Positions 20,867 to 33,464 of a stretch of DNA of 64,000 nucleotides are shown one piece after another (the first letter of the stretch is position 1; each line of letters starts with the position of its first letter). Made by a program: the position numbers and the translations under genes. This stretch comes from Nematostella vectensis (Eukaryota > Cnidaria > Anthozoa > Actiniaria > Edwardsiidae). The notes under the pieces were generated by a model, which saw only the letters and a program-made list of their open reading frames with translations, made no database searches and had not been told where the DNA came from. Where the stretch lies: the NCBI RefSeq assembly GCF_932526225.1, contig NC_064042.1, forward strand, positions 13,775,040 to 13,839,039. The letters run 5' to 3'.

Positions 20867-23800
20867 CTATAAGCCTAACTTTTCGGCGGCTAATTTCTTT
20901 AAAGTTTTTCTATCTGTTTTTCCTCTTCCGGTCGTTGGAAATTTCTCAAACACTACATAGTACGTTGGGTGCGCAGAAATCCCGACAGAATCGACCAAAA
21001 ACTTTCCCTTGCACCAGTCATCAATCTCAGCTGTAGTCACCTTGACGTCGTCACCCGGGAGATTCTTCAGAATTACGCATGCGCATACCACCTCGTATAA
21101 CCGCTGGTCAGGCACACCAACAGCCACGACGCTGACGACATTTGGGTGTTTTGTTAGGACACTTTCGACTTCTGTTGGCTGGATAGATTCACTGGCGCAT
21201 TTGATCAAGTTGTCAATTCTCCCAAGGAGCTTGAACTTCCTATTGGCTGTAAGGAAGGCATGGTCTTTGGTACGCTGCCATCCCGTGGGGGTGGTAGAGC
21301 GTTGGTAGCCTTCGAGTCCTAACGTGTCCACATCGTGGAGCATGGCGGCCGTGCGAATGTACAATTCACCTTAGGAAAACAAAAACAATTCCAGTCTCAA
21401 CGAGTCAGTCCATAGAAACAAAGCACAACTTTACAGTTTAATAAGAGGGAAGGGGTTCGCGGGGGAGAATGGATGGCTAAAATTGAATGCAGAGGCACGG
21501 AGAGAATTAGCTCTCCCCAAGGGTACCCACAGGGTCGAGTATTCTATACAGATAACTACTCTCCAGGGGTACCCACAGGGTCGAGTCTTCTATACAGATA
21601 ACTACTCCCCAGGGGTACCCACAGGGTCGAGTATTCTGTACAGATAACTACTCTCCAGGGGTGTCCTTCTACCAAAGGACACGAATCTTCTATTCAGGTA
21701 GCTTCTCACCAGGGGTACACATGGGAACGAGTTGGCTATACAGATAGCTTCTTACCAGGGTTACCCACGGGTACGAGTTTTCTATAACTACTCTCCTGGG
21801 GTACCCAAAGGGTCTAGTCTTCTGTACAGATAACTACTCTCCGGGGGTACACACAGGGTCTAGTCTTCTATACAGATAACTACTCTCCAGGGGTACCCAC
21901 AGGGTCGAGTCTTCTATACAGATAACTACTCCCCAGGGGTACCCACAGGGTCGAGTATTCTGTACAGATAACTACTCTCCAGGGGTGTCCTTCTACCAAA
22001 GGACACGAATCTTCTATTCAGGTAGCTTCTCACCAGGGGTACACATGGGAACGAGTTGGCTATACAGATAGCTTCTTACCAGGGTTACCCACGGGTACGA
22101 GTTTTCTATAACTACTCTCCTGGGGTACCCAAAGGGTCTAGTCTTCTGTACAAATAACTACTCTCCGGGGGTACCCACAGGGTCTAGTCTTCTATACAGA
22201 TAACTACTCTCCAGGGGTACCCACAGGGTCGAGTCTTCTATACAGATAACTACTCCCCAGGGGTACCCACAGGGTCGAGTATTCTGTACAGATAACTACT
22301 CTCCAGGGGTGTCCTTCTACCAAAGGACACGAATCTTCTATTCAGGTAGCTTCTCACCAGGGGTACACATGGGAACGAGTTGGCTATACAGATAGCTTCT
22401 TACCAGGGTTACCCACGGGTACGAGTTTTCTATAACTACTCTCCTGGGGTACCCAAAGGGTCTAGTCTTCTGTACAAATAACTACTCTCCGGGGGTACCC
22501 ACAGGGTCTAGTCTTCTATACAGATAACTACTCTCCAGGGGTACCCACAGGGTCGAGTATTTAATACAGATAACTACTCTCCAGGGGTACCCACAGGGTC
22601 GAATATTCTATACAGACAACTACTTTCCAGGGGTACCCACAGGGTCGAGTATTCTATACAGAAAGCTACCCTCCAGGGGTACCCGAGGGAACGACTCGTC
22701 TTCTCAGATAGCTACACACCAGGGGTTCCCACGGAGACGAGTTGGCTATGCAGATAGCTACCAGGGGTACCAAAGGACACGAATCTTCTATACAGTTAGC
22801 TTCTCACCAGGGGTACACATGGGAACGAGTTGGCTATGCAGATAACTACTCACCAGGGGTACCCACGGGTACGAGATGTCCCTCCGAGTCCACGACTTTG
22901 AGCTCCGTCCCTTCATGACAATCTAAATACCCGTATTCATCAGAATCGATATTCTCCCGGGTGACGTCACAAGTTGCTAAAACATTGAATTCCGTGGCAG
23001 CATACACGATTTGTATCTCGCATAGGGCTGGTAACGCCTGGAAGACCCTCTTTAGAAGGGTGGGGTCGATCGGTTGTCCCCCTGTGGATATGTACTGTAG
23101 GGCGCTTAGACTTGCAGTGTCCAACCCATCGTATTCAAGAATGCTCATCATGAAATAGGAAATGAAGACAGCGTGAGTGGCTCTTTCTTCAGCTACGCAT
23201 CGTAGCAATGTGCCCGTCATTTCACTTTTGAACGCCACTTTGGGCGGAAAGGAAACCACTGTACAGCCGACAATGGCCACTAAAGTTGACACGGAAAGCC
23301 CTGTTATCCAATCAAACGGCGCATCACAGAAAAAGATGCTTTCAGAGCTCGCCTTTAACTTAGGAGCAGAGAATATACTCGAATTTACAAAACCATGGTT
23401 GGTAAATTGTATTGGCTTTGGGATTCCTGTGCTACCGGAAGTAAAAATCACAAGGGCGTGATCGTCCATCTGGACTTCCGCTTGGGCTTGCTTTAGTGCG
23501 GATGACGTATCATCGCCCTGCTGCACAAGATCCTCATAACTGTACAACCGCTGATCACCTTCAGGCGCAATACCCACCACAATTGCCACTTTTATACTCT
23601 TTCTATGGATAAAACCTTGCACGGCAGAAATCACGCCCGGGAACTGATCACAACAGATGACAGCTTTGATATTCTTGATATTCTCTAAGAAGGGTAATGT
23701 GCCGTCAGCATTGGGCTCTATTATTACCGCATTCACGCCAATACGATTCAGCGCCATGTTCACAACCATGTATTCTATGTCTCCCGGGAGCATAGAAATG

Positions 23801-24036
23801 GCGGCATCGCCTCGCCTCAGCCCCAGCTCTAGAAGCCTAGCCGCTAGGGCGTGGGATCGTTGCTGGTATTGCTTGAACGTGATGGTCTTCCGGCGGAAGT
23901 GCTCGTCGCGGTAGACTAGGGCTTCCTTGTCAGGGTACATTGAGGCTTGTTCGTCCAGATGCTCGAAGAGCAATCGGTGACTCATAGGGGAGGTGTGGGG
24001 CTTGTGTAGGTAGCTCATTCGAGACATGCTCGTCAT
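20867..24036 (-). CDS. acyl-CoA synthetase, ANL superfamily (ACSF2-like), two exons
   Basis: Minus-strand exons 24036-22854 and 21369-20867 join in phase 1 (CCTG/GTGAGT ... CTAAG/GTGAAT) to give 561 aa. The AMP-forming P-loop is IFTSGSTGIPKP (198-209). The A5 motif is YAATEFN. VGTPGELYIRTAAM spans the splice junction. GWQRTKDHA stands where most relatives have G-W-x-x-T-G-D. The hinge is LLGRIDNLIKCASESIQP, followed by TEVE. The catalytic lysine motif near the C-terminus is PTTGRGKTDRK. The enzyme should activate a carboxylic acid, probably a medium or long fatty acid, to acyl-AMP and acyl-CoA. The substrate cannot be read from sequence. There is no clear peroxisomal C-terminal tripeptide. 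A CTGCG stretch preceded by AATTTCAG just upstream of the ATG could be an acceptor for a 5'-UTR intron. The single coding intron is almost entirely a minisatellite. Confidence 0.88.
21500..22853. repeat. 46-bp minisatellite derived from the acyl-CoA synthetase 5' splice junction
   Basis: About 29 units of ~46 bp, for example CTACTCTCCAGGGGTACCCA then CAGGGTCGAGTCTTCTATAC then AGATAA on the plus strand. The genuine exon end reads, on the minus strand, CGTACCCGTGGGTACCCCTG followed by gtgagtagttatctgcatag. Each unit repeats both sides of that junction. Most units have GA in place of the donor GT (CCTGGAGAGTAG). Some keep a usable-looking donor (CCTGGTGAGAAG or CCCTGGTAAGAAG). A higher-order period of about 325 bp (7 units) is visible from the GTGTCCTTCTACCAAAGGAC variant at 21661, 21986 and 22311. 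The array ends exactly at the exon. Confidence 0.92.
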
Positions 24037-24376
24037 CGCAGCTGAAATTCGATACTTATTGGTAAGATATTTGACGGGTACTCAATCTTGCGAAAAAAAG
24101 GTTGGCATATTTCCCTTGGGGTCAACATAATCTTTTAAGTGAATTAAAATTCGCGAGAATGTTCAAAACTTTTCTTCCCCGAGAATGTTATTAAACAGAG
24201 AGAGACCGCATTTTTGGTTTCCATATAGTCGTAAGTCGTAAATGTCGTCTGCAAAAAATTCCTCGCGACCCATACGAATATATGGAAACACTCGATGGGA
24301 CATGAGAAGCGACCGAAGCAACGGGTCGCTTGACAGTCGTCAAATAACAAACCAAAAGCCTCGCTCTTTTGTTTAC

Positions 24377-24384
24377 TGACGTCA
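24377..24384. promoter_or_regulatory. CRE-like octamer upstream of acyl-CoA synthetase
   Basis: TGACGTCA, the full CREB/ATF palindrome, lies about 340 bp upstream of the acyl-CoA synthetase start codon. It could belong to that promoter; only the motif match supports it. Confidence 0.3.
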
Positions 24385-24520
24385 TTTTGTTTGTTTTTGC
24401 GCAAAGAAGAGTCCAGTCTCCGCGCGGAGTTGATAAACGACTGATACGACCAAGGGAGCACGGCAGAATGTATTCCTATTTAACGCGCGATTGATATTGT
24501 TACCAAAATAAACGCGTCAT

Positions 24521-24775
24521 ATGTGTTTGTTTTGTAAGGAAAGATATCAGTCGCGCTATTAAGGGTGTAGGGCTTGGATTATGAAGTGGATTATGTTTGT
24601 CAACAGGGTCTTTGTTCGTATAATGCCCGAATCCTTTCCGAGGATCTTCGTGCATCTTTCGTCGGCACTTCGTGCCGACACTACGCGTGCCCGATTCGGG
24701 CCGATGATACGAACGAAGACCCTGCTGACAAAAATCCAACAGCGCAATTGATGACTCCTACAAAACAAACACACA
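24521..24775. mobile_element. foldback MITE, TIR TGTGTTTGTTTTGTA
   Basis: TGTGTTTGTTTTGTAAGGA at the left is matched by TACAAAACAAACACA at the right. Inside, TTGTCAACAGGGTCTTTGTT matches the complement of AACGAAGACCCTGCTGACAA. The centre is a hairpin GTCGGCACTTCGTGCCGAC. No coding capacity. Confidence 0.75.
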
Positions 24776-24816
24776 TGAGGTGTTGCATAACAAAGTGGTT
24801 TTTATTTTCGTAATAA

Positions 24817-26099
24817 GGGGCGGACCATTTGATTTTTGAGGGGGGGGGGGGGTGTGATTTTAAAAAAATATCCCGCAAGCTACATTTCAAAGAAAAAAAT
24901 TGCATGCGAAGCAAATGAGCAGAAAAAATTCATGCACATATTTAAGAAAAAAATGTTGCAAACCCATTGTGTGAAAAGATGAACTTTATTAAATAAAATC
25001 AAAATTATGTTATGACTTTGACGTTTTCCTCTATATTTTTGATATGTGTATTTTGTATTTCTCCCCACCATATTCTTGAAAGTTTCTATTGGTTGAGACT
25101 CGCCCTTTCCACTATTACACCCTATGTTGAAACTTATAAGTTGTGTGATCTCCTCCTATCAGATAAAACTAGTTCCAAATGGTTTTATTTTAGAAATTAC
25201 TTAAGAGCTCATTAAGAGCTCATGCTGAAGATTTTTCAATGATGATTGCTATAATGCCCTTTGCAATCATTTTAGAAAAAAATACCAAAAAATTTACTTG
25301 TACAACAGAAGTCACAAACTTTTATTTTATTTTGAAATGCCTTTTATTTATTTGTTGTTTTATTAAGACTTAATAAAACAACAAATAAATAAATAAATAA
25401 ATAAAAAGGTTTAATAGATCTATATATAAACTGTAACATCATATTGTATATAAATAGATAAAATAGATAAATTTTTCATAATTAATTTAATGTACTTCTC
25501 CAAAACAAAATATAATGTGAATGATGAAGCAATTAAAATGGTTGTTTTCTCTTTGTGTTCACATATAGGCAGAGATACCAACCATCGATTAAAATTCAGT
25601 AGATGGGATCTATATAAATGCTTGCCCCCTAAAGATGTCCTTGTTTTGTGGAATATTTCAACAGAACCTTAAAAAAATTCTAACAAATGTGGGAGATTTC
25701 AAAGAAGCTTCTCTTTTTTTTGCTATTTTATCTGACTCAATATGCAAGTTAAGAGCTTGATAGCAAAGACTGGTTTGGCTATGACACGAAGGTCTTACCA
25801 TGTATAATCCCTATACCTAGTGAGTTTATTGAATTATACTTTTAATCTATTCGAAGGTAAAAAAGAATGAAACACAACGTATGGAGTTCTATATTAGAGA
25901 TATAGGACGATAAAAGAAAAAAAAAGCCGATTGGAAAAAAATGCTGCAAAAAGACGTGGACTCCAAGAAAAAAATGTCCTTCATAGCAGTACATGGGAAA
26001 AAAATCCTGAACATCCGATTGGCGAAAAAAAAAAATTCTTGCAGACATAAAATTACCCCCCCCCCCCCCCCCTCCCTCAAAAGTCAAATGGTCCGCCCT
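24817..26099. mobile_element. 1.3-kb element with TIR GGGGCGGACCATTTGA
   Basis: GGGGCGGACCATTTGATTTT followed by GAGGG and a G-run (24818-24853) is matched at 26048-26099 by a C-run, CCCTCAAAAGTCAAATGGTC and CGCCC. Lysine/poly-A-rich arms continue inward on both sides. The interior (25000-25850) is AT-rich, with a short simple repeat near 25385 and no transposase I recognise. It is probably a non-autonomous DNA transposon. Confidence 0.65.
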
Positions 26100-28760
26100 C
26101 GATACGACCGGTGTGACCTACCCTGGTTCCAGAGCCTCGAGCGTCTCTATTTATTGGCCAGCGAGGATGAGACGTCTCAACATCGTAGGTGCGACTAAAT
26201 GGAAACCAACGAACATTAGGGTCCTATCAGTCGTACGCGAGCCGTGTGCTTACTTCTCTGGGGGTAAACCCTAGACGACTGTCATGACCCTTACGACTGT
26301 TACAACTATATGGAAACCAGGCTTTAGAGTGGCCAAACAGAGGAGAGAAAAGTAAAACGAGCGCATGGCTAGAAATTAAGGGACAGGAGGAACATCAAAG
26401 AGAGGTTAAGAGCTAGCAACACAAAGACTTCACTCTTTTTTCGCTATAAAAACCTTTTTTATAAGAACGTCCAGCCTGAGATTTCACCAAATTTTAAGAA
26501 CATCCTTAGAGCATCCCGAGGATGAGATAGCAGAATTCTTTTTCTTTATAGTCCTGATGTGTTCTAAAATGTAGAATCAAATTTTGCTTATAATAACAGC
26601 CTTATTATGGCTATTGATTATTAGTGTAATTATAATTCATTGGGTATTATTCTTCTTATATACACTAAAAATTTAGGAACATCGTTAAATTCAACCTTAA
26701 AATGATCCCAAAATAAGAACGGCCCAGCCTCAACTGAAAATTAGACGTTCTTACGTACATAAAAGAGTGTCTTTGAGATGGGAGCACTTGATTTGGAGCA
26801 TAGCTCTGCTGTGCCTTCCGTACCGTATGGCTGGTAAAGGTTATAGTACGGTACGCACTACACAAGTGGTTTGAGATATCAGTTATTGCTACGAATAATT
26901 TCCATGGCCGAAAGCATGAGCCATCTATAAAGGAACATGAGTACAGAAAGGCCGTGTAGACTTACCTGAAATATAGAGCTAGTAACTAGTCGAATGTGTA
27001 AGATCGTGAGCCTAATCAAGAGACTTGTACGGACTTACCCACTGGGATGTGACGTTAGTACTATCGTGTGACCTACTGCCATTGCGTTACACAAGCCGAG
27101 AAGACATTGTGGACTGCGTTACACATTGCGAAAACAAGAACTTTAAAAGAACAAGTTGACAGCAAGAAGATATTATGCCAAACCAATAACTGTTTTTTCA
27201 GGTTACAAATGAGTATTAACAATACGATATTATGTCAAACCAATACCTGCCTTTTTCAGGTTACAAATGATAGTATTATAATGCTATGCAAGCGGTTACA
27301 GCTAGTGTGTACAAAGTTCATTGAGATAATAATGGTAAACAAATAGAGTAAATGGAATAAATCAAGGGAAATTGTGAATAATGATTAATAGGGAGGAGGG
27401 AATGAGTGGTTATCAAACGGTTTCTTCTTGCCGGTTGAGGCCGCAGGTTTCTAGCCTGCTCTCCGGGGTTTCGGGATTGGTTCTAGGGCGCCTGCACGAG
27501 CTATCAGTGATATCTGATGCATTAATAGAGGTTTTACGGTCACTTCTTTTGATTTTCACTACATGAAGCACTGGAAACAATTAAAACGTTATTAAATCAA
27601 AAATTACCCCTTCGGTGCGCCAAAAAAGACTGGTTATTGCAAAGTGATACCTGCATCCCTCGCGCGCGTCTTATAAGCCCGCTTCAGGCGACCTCGCGGT
27701 GACAGCTAGCAACTATTTACTCTCGGAGCCTATAAGGTAGATAATTCTACAAGAACACACAGTATGAGGTAGCTCCGCTTCTTTTTCGCATGGTTTCGCA
27801 ACAATAAACTAATCTATGCTATACACCTATGCTACCACAGAGGCACGAACACAGCATGTGCTCAATATTCCCAGCATGAACTATCATACTCCAAATTGTT
27901 ACCCCCCCTCCCATCATTTCTATCCCTCGAAATAAAAGGCACTTTTATACAGAAGAAAAGCTATACCTGCTTTATTTTAAAAAGATGCGGGCCCTGGTGC
28001 TGGCACCCTCCCCCATCCAGAGTTATGCATCACATTACTGCTTGTGTACACCAATCAACTTTGACTTTAAGAAAATCGAAAAGTGTGAGTGCCTGAAACC
28101 AGTGGCCACGAAGAATACAACTACTAAATGTGTTTATAACAGTCAGCGCATCCATAAAGTCTCCAGTGAGGCACATAGTGAATTAACGCATTTATAAAAG
28201 AAAAAGACCTTTTTTATCCAACCTACTTGACACATTTTTTCGTATTGTCAACCTCATTTGAAATGGTTGTATAAGAACTTAGATAACCAAGTCAAGATCA
28301 TGCGATGGAGGAGGGGCACAGATCTATCAATGCTGAGTTGTCCCTTTGCTACAACATACATACGATAGATTACAACAGACTGCACCAATAGCTTTTATTC
28401 ATTGCTTCAAGCACAGCATTCAAGTACAAAATTGCTACTGCTAGAGTTATAGCCTGTGTATCCGCTTTCAAAATACCTATTGTATAACAACACTACTACA
28501 AAGCATTTTGAAACCGGGTGCAAACATGCTACTTGAAGTGTTGATTGTACCACTACAGCTAGCTCTTGCCTTACTCAGAGATCTTACATTCTTTCAACCT
28601 TACATATGTTCCACTGTATTACAACCCTGGATGGCTCTGACGCAATAACTGACACTTCCGGAAGCTAACTGAAACCATAAGAGTTGTTTTCTCACAATTT
28701 GAAAATCCTAAGATTCAAAACTGGTAGAATAGTTGCTTGTAGCAGCAGGCCTTGATGAGT
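26100..28760. other. intergenic, repeat-derived, no gene recognised
   Basis: Contains ATATGGAAACCA-type repeat ends near 26305 that resemble sequence at 24280, and a two-copy ~65-bp tandem duplication at about 27170-27275 (TATTATGCCAAACCAATA then TTTTTTCAGGTTACAAATGA). Short open frames (27381-27566, 27896-28197) show no domain. Promoter and 3' signals are not evident. Confidence 0.4.
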
Positions 28761-28764
28761 AGTA

Positions 28765-29586
28765 ACATATTAAGAACAAATATTTATTACACTGGAAATA
28801 CATCCGTTGGTGCTTTAGAGTTATTTAAAATGCAGTTCTGCCAGCCCCCAAAAATACAAGAAATGTTCTGAGTTTCCCAAGAATTTCTTGTGAAGTGGTG
28901 GCCTCAAACACATACTCATGCGAATAAAGAAAATCAATAGTCTAGTAATGAAAAGTGTACTAGTAAAGTACAAAACAAATGTCTATCGAACAGGTGGCAA
29001 TTGAAGTAAACTAGGATTATATTAGAAATAACTGTACTATATGTACAATCAACGTCATATGGACATCAGTTTTAAGCAAATAATTTTTCAAATCTGATAA
29101 TTGCACAACTCAAAGTATGTTTAACAGTCAAGCTGACCAAGATGATTGAATAAAGGAAATGAAATTCAATGACATTATACAATCTCCCTCAACACCGCTT
29201 GGAAAGACATTAATTATCAAGAATGTACAGCCACAAAGAAAATTGAGAAAAGAAGCAAATTGTTCAGTTGTAAGTTTGAATAAGACAATTTCAAAATTTG
29301 TAACTTGAAGCAGCATATTTCCTATAACCACTGATTGCCATTCTCTTTTCCAAAAAACTCCATTATTATAAAATCGACAGCACTACAGGATCATGACATA
29401 AATAATAAACACATCACAAAGTCATCCTGGAGAATTGCAATCACAAAGTCAGGTATAAAATGCTACACAGATATAAAAACGATTTTGTAGTTAACATACA
29501 AAAGTCTAAAACAAGTTTGATGGCATTTCACATCCCCAAAGAGGCCCTCAAATTCAACAAAATGCATTGAGAAAGGTTCTACTTGG
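28765..29586 (-). other. probable 3' UTR of the Na+/K+-ATPase beta gene
   Basis: AT-rich sequence following the stop codon at 29587. The minus strand carries AATAAA at 28788-28783, a plausible polyadenylation signal about 800 bases beyond the stop. A further TTTATT near 28396 on the plus strand is an alternative. The UTR end is not proven. Confidence 0.45.
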
Positions 29587-32284
29587 TTAATCCACTGGGT
29601 TAATCTCAATCCGTACTCTGCCGTAAGCACCACGTTTCAAAAGGTAGGAGTCTGTTTGTTGTATATTCTTGCCCAAGGCTCTGCAGCGAACTTCAGTTGT
29701 AGAAGTGGTGTTCACCTGGACTGCAATAACAGGGGCGAGCCAGTTATCCTCCATACGATATGGGTAGAAGGACACAGGCCATCCAGGGTTCTCCTCTGGG
29801 TAAACTTTAATAAGATTGTTCTTGCTCGAGTCCTGTTAAAAATATCCATGAGATTTATAACAAACTAAACCACTAGTGAATGCACACATATAACACAACA
29901 TTTAGCCCCTATACATACCTTAGCATCGCATTCAACTTTAATATAGCTCAATCCGCTGTTTGGCTCAGGAACAAAGTTGAAGACCTGTAGAAAAAAACAA
30001 AAAAACAAAAACAAACAAAAACAATAAGCATAGGTAAACATAAAGTAGGATTCTGTAATTTCTAAAGGATGTTTAAGGGCAATTTAATATTCAACCTAAG
30101 CACTCATACTTTATCAAGATTGGGGGTGAACTTTGAACAACCAAATCTATAAACAATATGCAAAAAAAAAAAAAAATGCAAATAGTGTCTTTTTTTGTTG
30201 ATATCAAGAAATGTAGCACAACTTAAATTGTAACTGGTTAAATTATAAAAACAAATGGATGTGCCACCATAACCCTTTCACCACCACAGGCCACTAAAGA
30301 GGCCAATTCTCTGATATCCAAGCTTCGTGACAATGAATTCTGCCAGTGGTGAAAAGGCTTAATAGTAGCAGCATTTCTACAAGCAAACCAATGTTTTTGA
30401 GATTTGAAAACCAAGTTACAATTTGAACGTGTTCACATTGCATATTGTTCTCAAAAGTAAGGGATCTGCAACTTGAGAAACAAGAGGATGCCTTCTTTCA
30501 GTCTCGCACCTTGTTCATCCTGAGAAAGAAGCAGGGAGAACCAGTGTCAAAGCCATATTTGAATCCTGTCTCATTCTTGTAGCACGGCCCAAGGTTGGTC
30601 AAATCAAAACGGCACTGCTTCTTAGCATCCTTAGGGCGAGGTTCTCCTGAAGTTCCATTGCAGAAATCTGGAGCAAACTGGTCTTTATTCGCTCCACCTT
30701 GTCTAACATACTCTGGGAAAAATACAAAGAGCATCCATAAATTAGAAACATTGCAACATGCTCCAGGAGGCAAAGATCAATAGTTTGTTGAATTTATATT
30801 ACATTTTGCATGAGAGCTTATTTACTTCTTCACTATTTAGACTCTCCATGTAATAAAACCAAACAACTTTGAAGGTTTACTGATTGTAACACTTACGGTT
30901 GAGAAAGCTGTTGATGTCACTGACATGACTTGAGTATGATGATGCCTTGTTTGGATCATAACCCTCGATCTTGTTGGATGGAACAGGGTTCAACACTGAA
31001 ACACAGGAAAGAAAAACAACCACATAAACTGTGATCAAACTACTAAATTGACGATGCCTGTAGATATGGGTACAGTAAGATCCTTTGCTTTCAAATTTCA
31101 CAGCTGTCTTAGGAACTTATGTTACCCTATTTAAAAAACAAATAAGTATTACATCTGCCCTTTGCATAAATTATCCGAATGACTAATATGCTGATGGCAG
31201 ATTGAAGTCCAATTTCAAATAATCATATTCATGTATAGGCATGGATGGAGTAAGCGGGCCTAGTAATCATCGCAGGTCCGCCCCTCCCTGTAAGTTTATC
31301 ATAAAAACATACATTCGGGTATCTGTGGTCAGAGGAAAAATGGGCACAGCTAAATATCACGAACTTCATGAATTAGAAACGAATTGCAGTCTATGAATCA
31401 CTATATGTAAGCAAGTGAAGCAGATTATTGGTCGATTCTATAGAGGGCTTACCAACCTTTGTCTTCGGGCAAAGAGCGAGCAAACACTTGCCCACTCAAA
31501 GTTGAAAGATATATCGAGAAATAAACATCTTCTAACACTATGTTACAATCCACAACATGCTTTAAAGCATGGCGATATAAAAAGCCGAGTTTGATTCAGG
31601 ATTTAAGCGGTACTTGAAGCATGCTCCATGATTTCGAGAGAAGTTGGAAAAAAAAAACTCATTGAATTGTAAATTAAGTTTTCGGGCTATCGCACATCAC
31701 GCGGCTTGCGAAATTGTGGCCAACGAAATTCCTTTAAACGTCGAATTCTCTGATCATATATGACATGAAACTATGCTATTTTTGCACTTCTTATTATGCA
31801 GGTATCTTCTTTTTTACTGACAACTTGGAGATATCACTGAGTTTTGATACTCACCAGGTTTGCCGGCTATGTATTGGGTTAACTTCGGCCCATCAGCACG
31901 GTCGGGTAATGTAGAAAGAAATATCGACAACATTGCGGCGAAAAAACCGGCTAGACACAGGTAGAATACGAGGAAGAACAAGCCGATTTTAGCTAGAAAA
32001 AAAATGTAGAAAAATATTAGCGAGGTAAGGGATAAATATGGAAAAACAGTCAACATACAACACCTCAGATTCAAACCAAAACGAAGCGGCCATGTTGAAT
32101 CGTGCATAGAGAAGCCGACACTTGTTAGGTTTTACACGGTAAAAAGCTTACCCCAACTCTGACCATTTCTTCCCATAACCTCCCCCTTTTCTTTGTTGTA
32201 AAGAAAGGTCTTGAAGTCGTTGGCATTTTGTACAATGACTTCCCATCTTGTCATTCCCTCCGTGGACTTCTGTGCGTACGCCAT
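29587..32284 (-). CDS. ATP1B: Na+/K+-transporting ATPase subunit beta, six exons
   Basis: Exons on the minus strand: 32284-32152, 31992-31855, 30995-30897, 30712-30510, 29984-29919, 29832-29587 (294 aa, typical length; every junction is GT-AG with matching phase). The cytosolic N-terminus (MAYAQKSTEGMTRWEVIVQN) leads to a single transmembrane helix, SWAKIGLFFLVFYLCLAGFF. The ectodomain shows the six cysteines of the family in three pairs (DFCNG/KQCRF, GPCYK/SPCFF, VECDA/VRCRA), N-glycosylation sequons NGT, NET and NTT, and the conserved FYPYRMEDNW and GRVRIEINP near the C-terminus. It is a type II membrane glycoprotein that chaperones the alpha pump subunit to the plasma membrane and modulates K+ affinity. 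It is head-to-head with CFAP44, start codons about 1.2 kb apart. The N-terminal residues of exon 1 are the least constrained part of the model. Confidence 0.95.
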
Positions 32285-33464
32285 CTTGCTAAAACCACGC
32301 TGCAAACGCCGGCGGGTGAAGAAACCACGTGATCACTTTTGGCGTCATCCACCACTAGGGGAGGGTAGGGAGAAACAATTCATCCGTAAAATTCAATAAA
32401 AGGAAATTCAGAGGCCCGTCAACTCCTTAGAACTAGCATTTACTTATTGATATTTGAAACCATACTCAAAGATTTTACAATTTTCAGTACGTTTTCTTAT
32501 AGAAGCTAGATACTAAAAACGAAATAGCTCCGTGAGCTCTTTCTTACCCCTACCCTCTTGGTGGATTTCCCCACGATTGTGACGTCACCTACACCTGCCC
32601 CGTTGCTAACCAAACGACGGCTCGAGGAAACCATAAGACTACAACACATCAATCGACACCTTTATCAGTGAAATGAGAAAAACAAGGTTCATTTAACGAT
32701 GTCTTGGATCTTCCGCTTAAGCAACAATGTCGAAGTCACGCAGGAAAGAAGGCAATTTTTATAGCTGATGTAGAGATACGATGGTGAGTTTGAAGATAGA
32801 TAAAACAATGCCCTTTTTGGTCGTTGCTTTTCATTTCTAGCGCTTCACAAAAGCAGGATTGTTTTTTGACAATAGGCTGCTCAAAATTCCTAGACTTTAG
32901 CCCGTTTTTTAGTTAAGTATATGAAGCATTTGTTTGCATTTGGAGTCCAGCCTTTGCTGCCTGCAATCAATAGTGGGATATTTTTGTAATTTTCAATGTG
33001 TATTGGAGAATGCATTACTTAAAATTTACAAATGAAAATTACAAATATACTACAGGTTGCCAATGAAAAAATACTTATGTCAGAAAATAAGTCGGTAATT
33101 TTTAATAGAATGACAAAAATGTATAATATTTCAAATATGGCCCCAATACCAAGGGAGTATCAACATATTTGGGAATCTGTCAATTCAATATTGTTAATAA
33201 ACTTTACTCTATGGGTCGACAAAGATGAGGGGTTTGATTTTTATTTCGATTTTTGTGTGTGCTAAATTTGGAATTATTTTAACTGCACCGTCTCAGTCTT
33301 ATGAAATCATGATCATTTATGATTCTGGGATTACGTATTTTTTACGGGAATAAAAAAAAATGTGAAGATTATGGTTTGTGGATCTGGTCAGCGGTTTACT
33401 ATTGGCGGTAGATACATATCGTCATGGCAACATACAGACGAACTGTTACGATAGAGAACCCAAA
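32285..33464. promoter_or_regulatory. shared upstream region of ATP1B (-) and CFAP44 (+)
   Basis: The 1.18-kb interval between divergent start codons contains a full CRE palindrome TGACGTCA (32580-32587), an imperfect X-box-like GTTGCTAACCAAAC (32602-32615) and a better X-box at 33418-33431. No TATA box stands out. It could serve as a bidirectional promoter; this is inference from gene orientation and motifs. Confidence 0.5.
33418..33431. promoter_or_regulatory. RFX X-box-like site next to CFAP44 start
   Basis: ATCGTCATGGCAAC matches 11 of 14 positions of the X-box GTTGCCATGGCAAC, including an intact right half-site. It lies 34 bp before the proposed CFAP44 ATG. RFX factors are the known regulators of ciliary genes, so the location fits. 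Confidence 0.45.
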
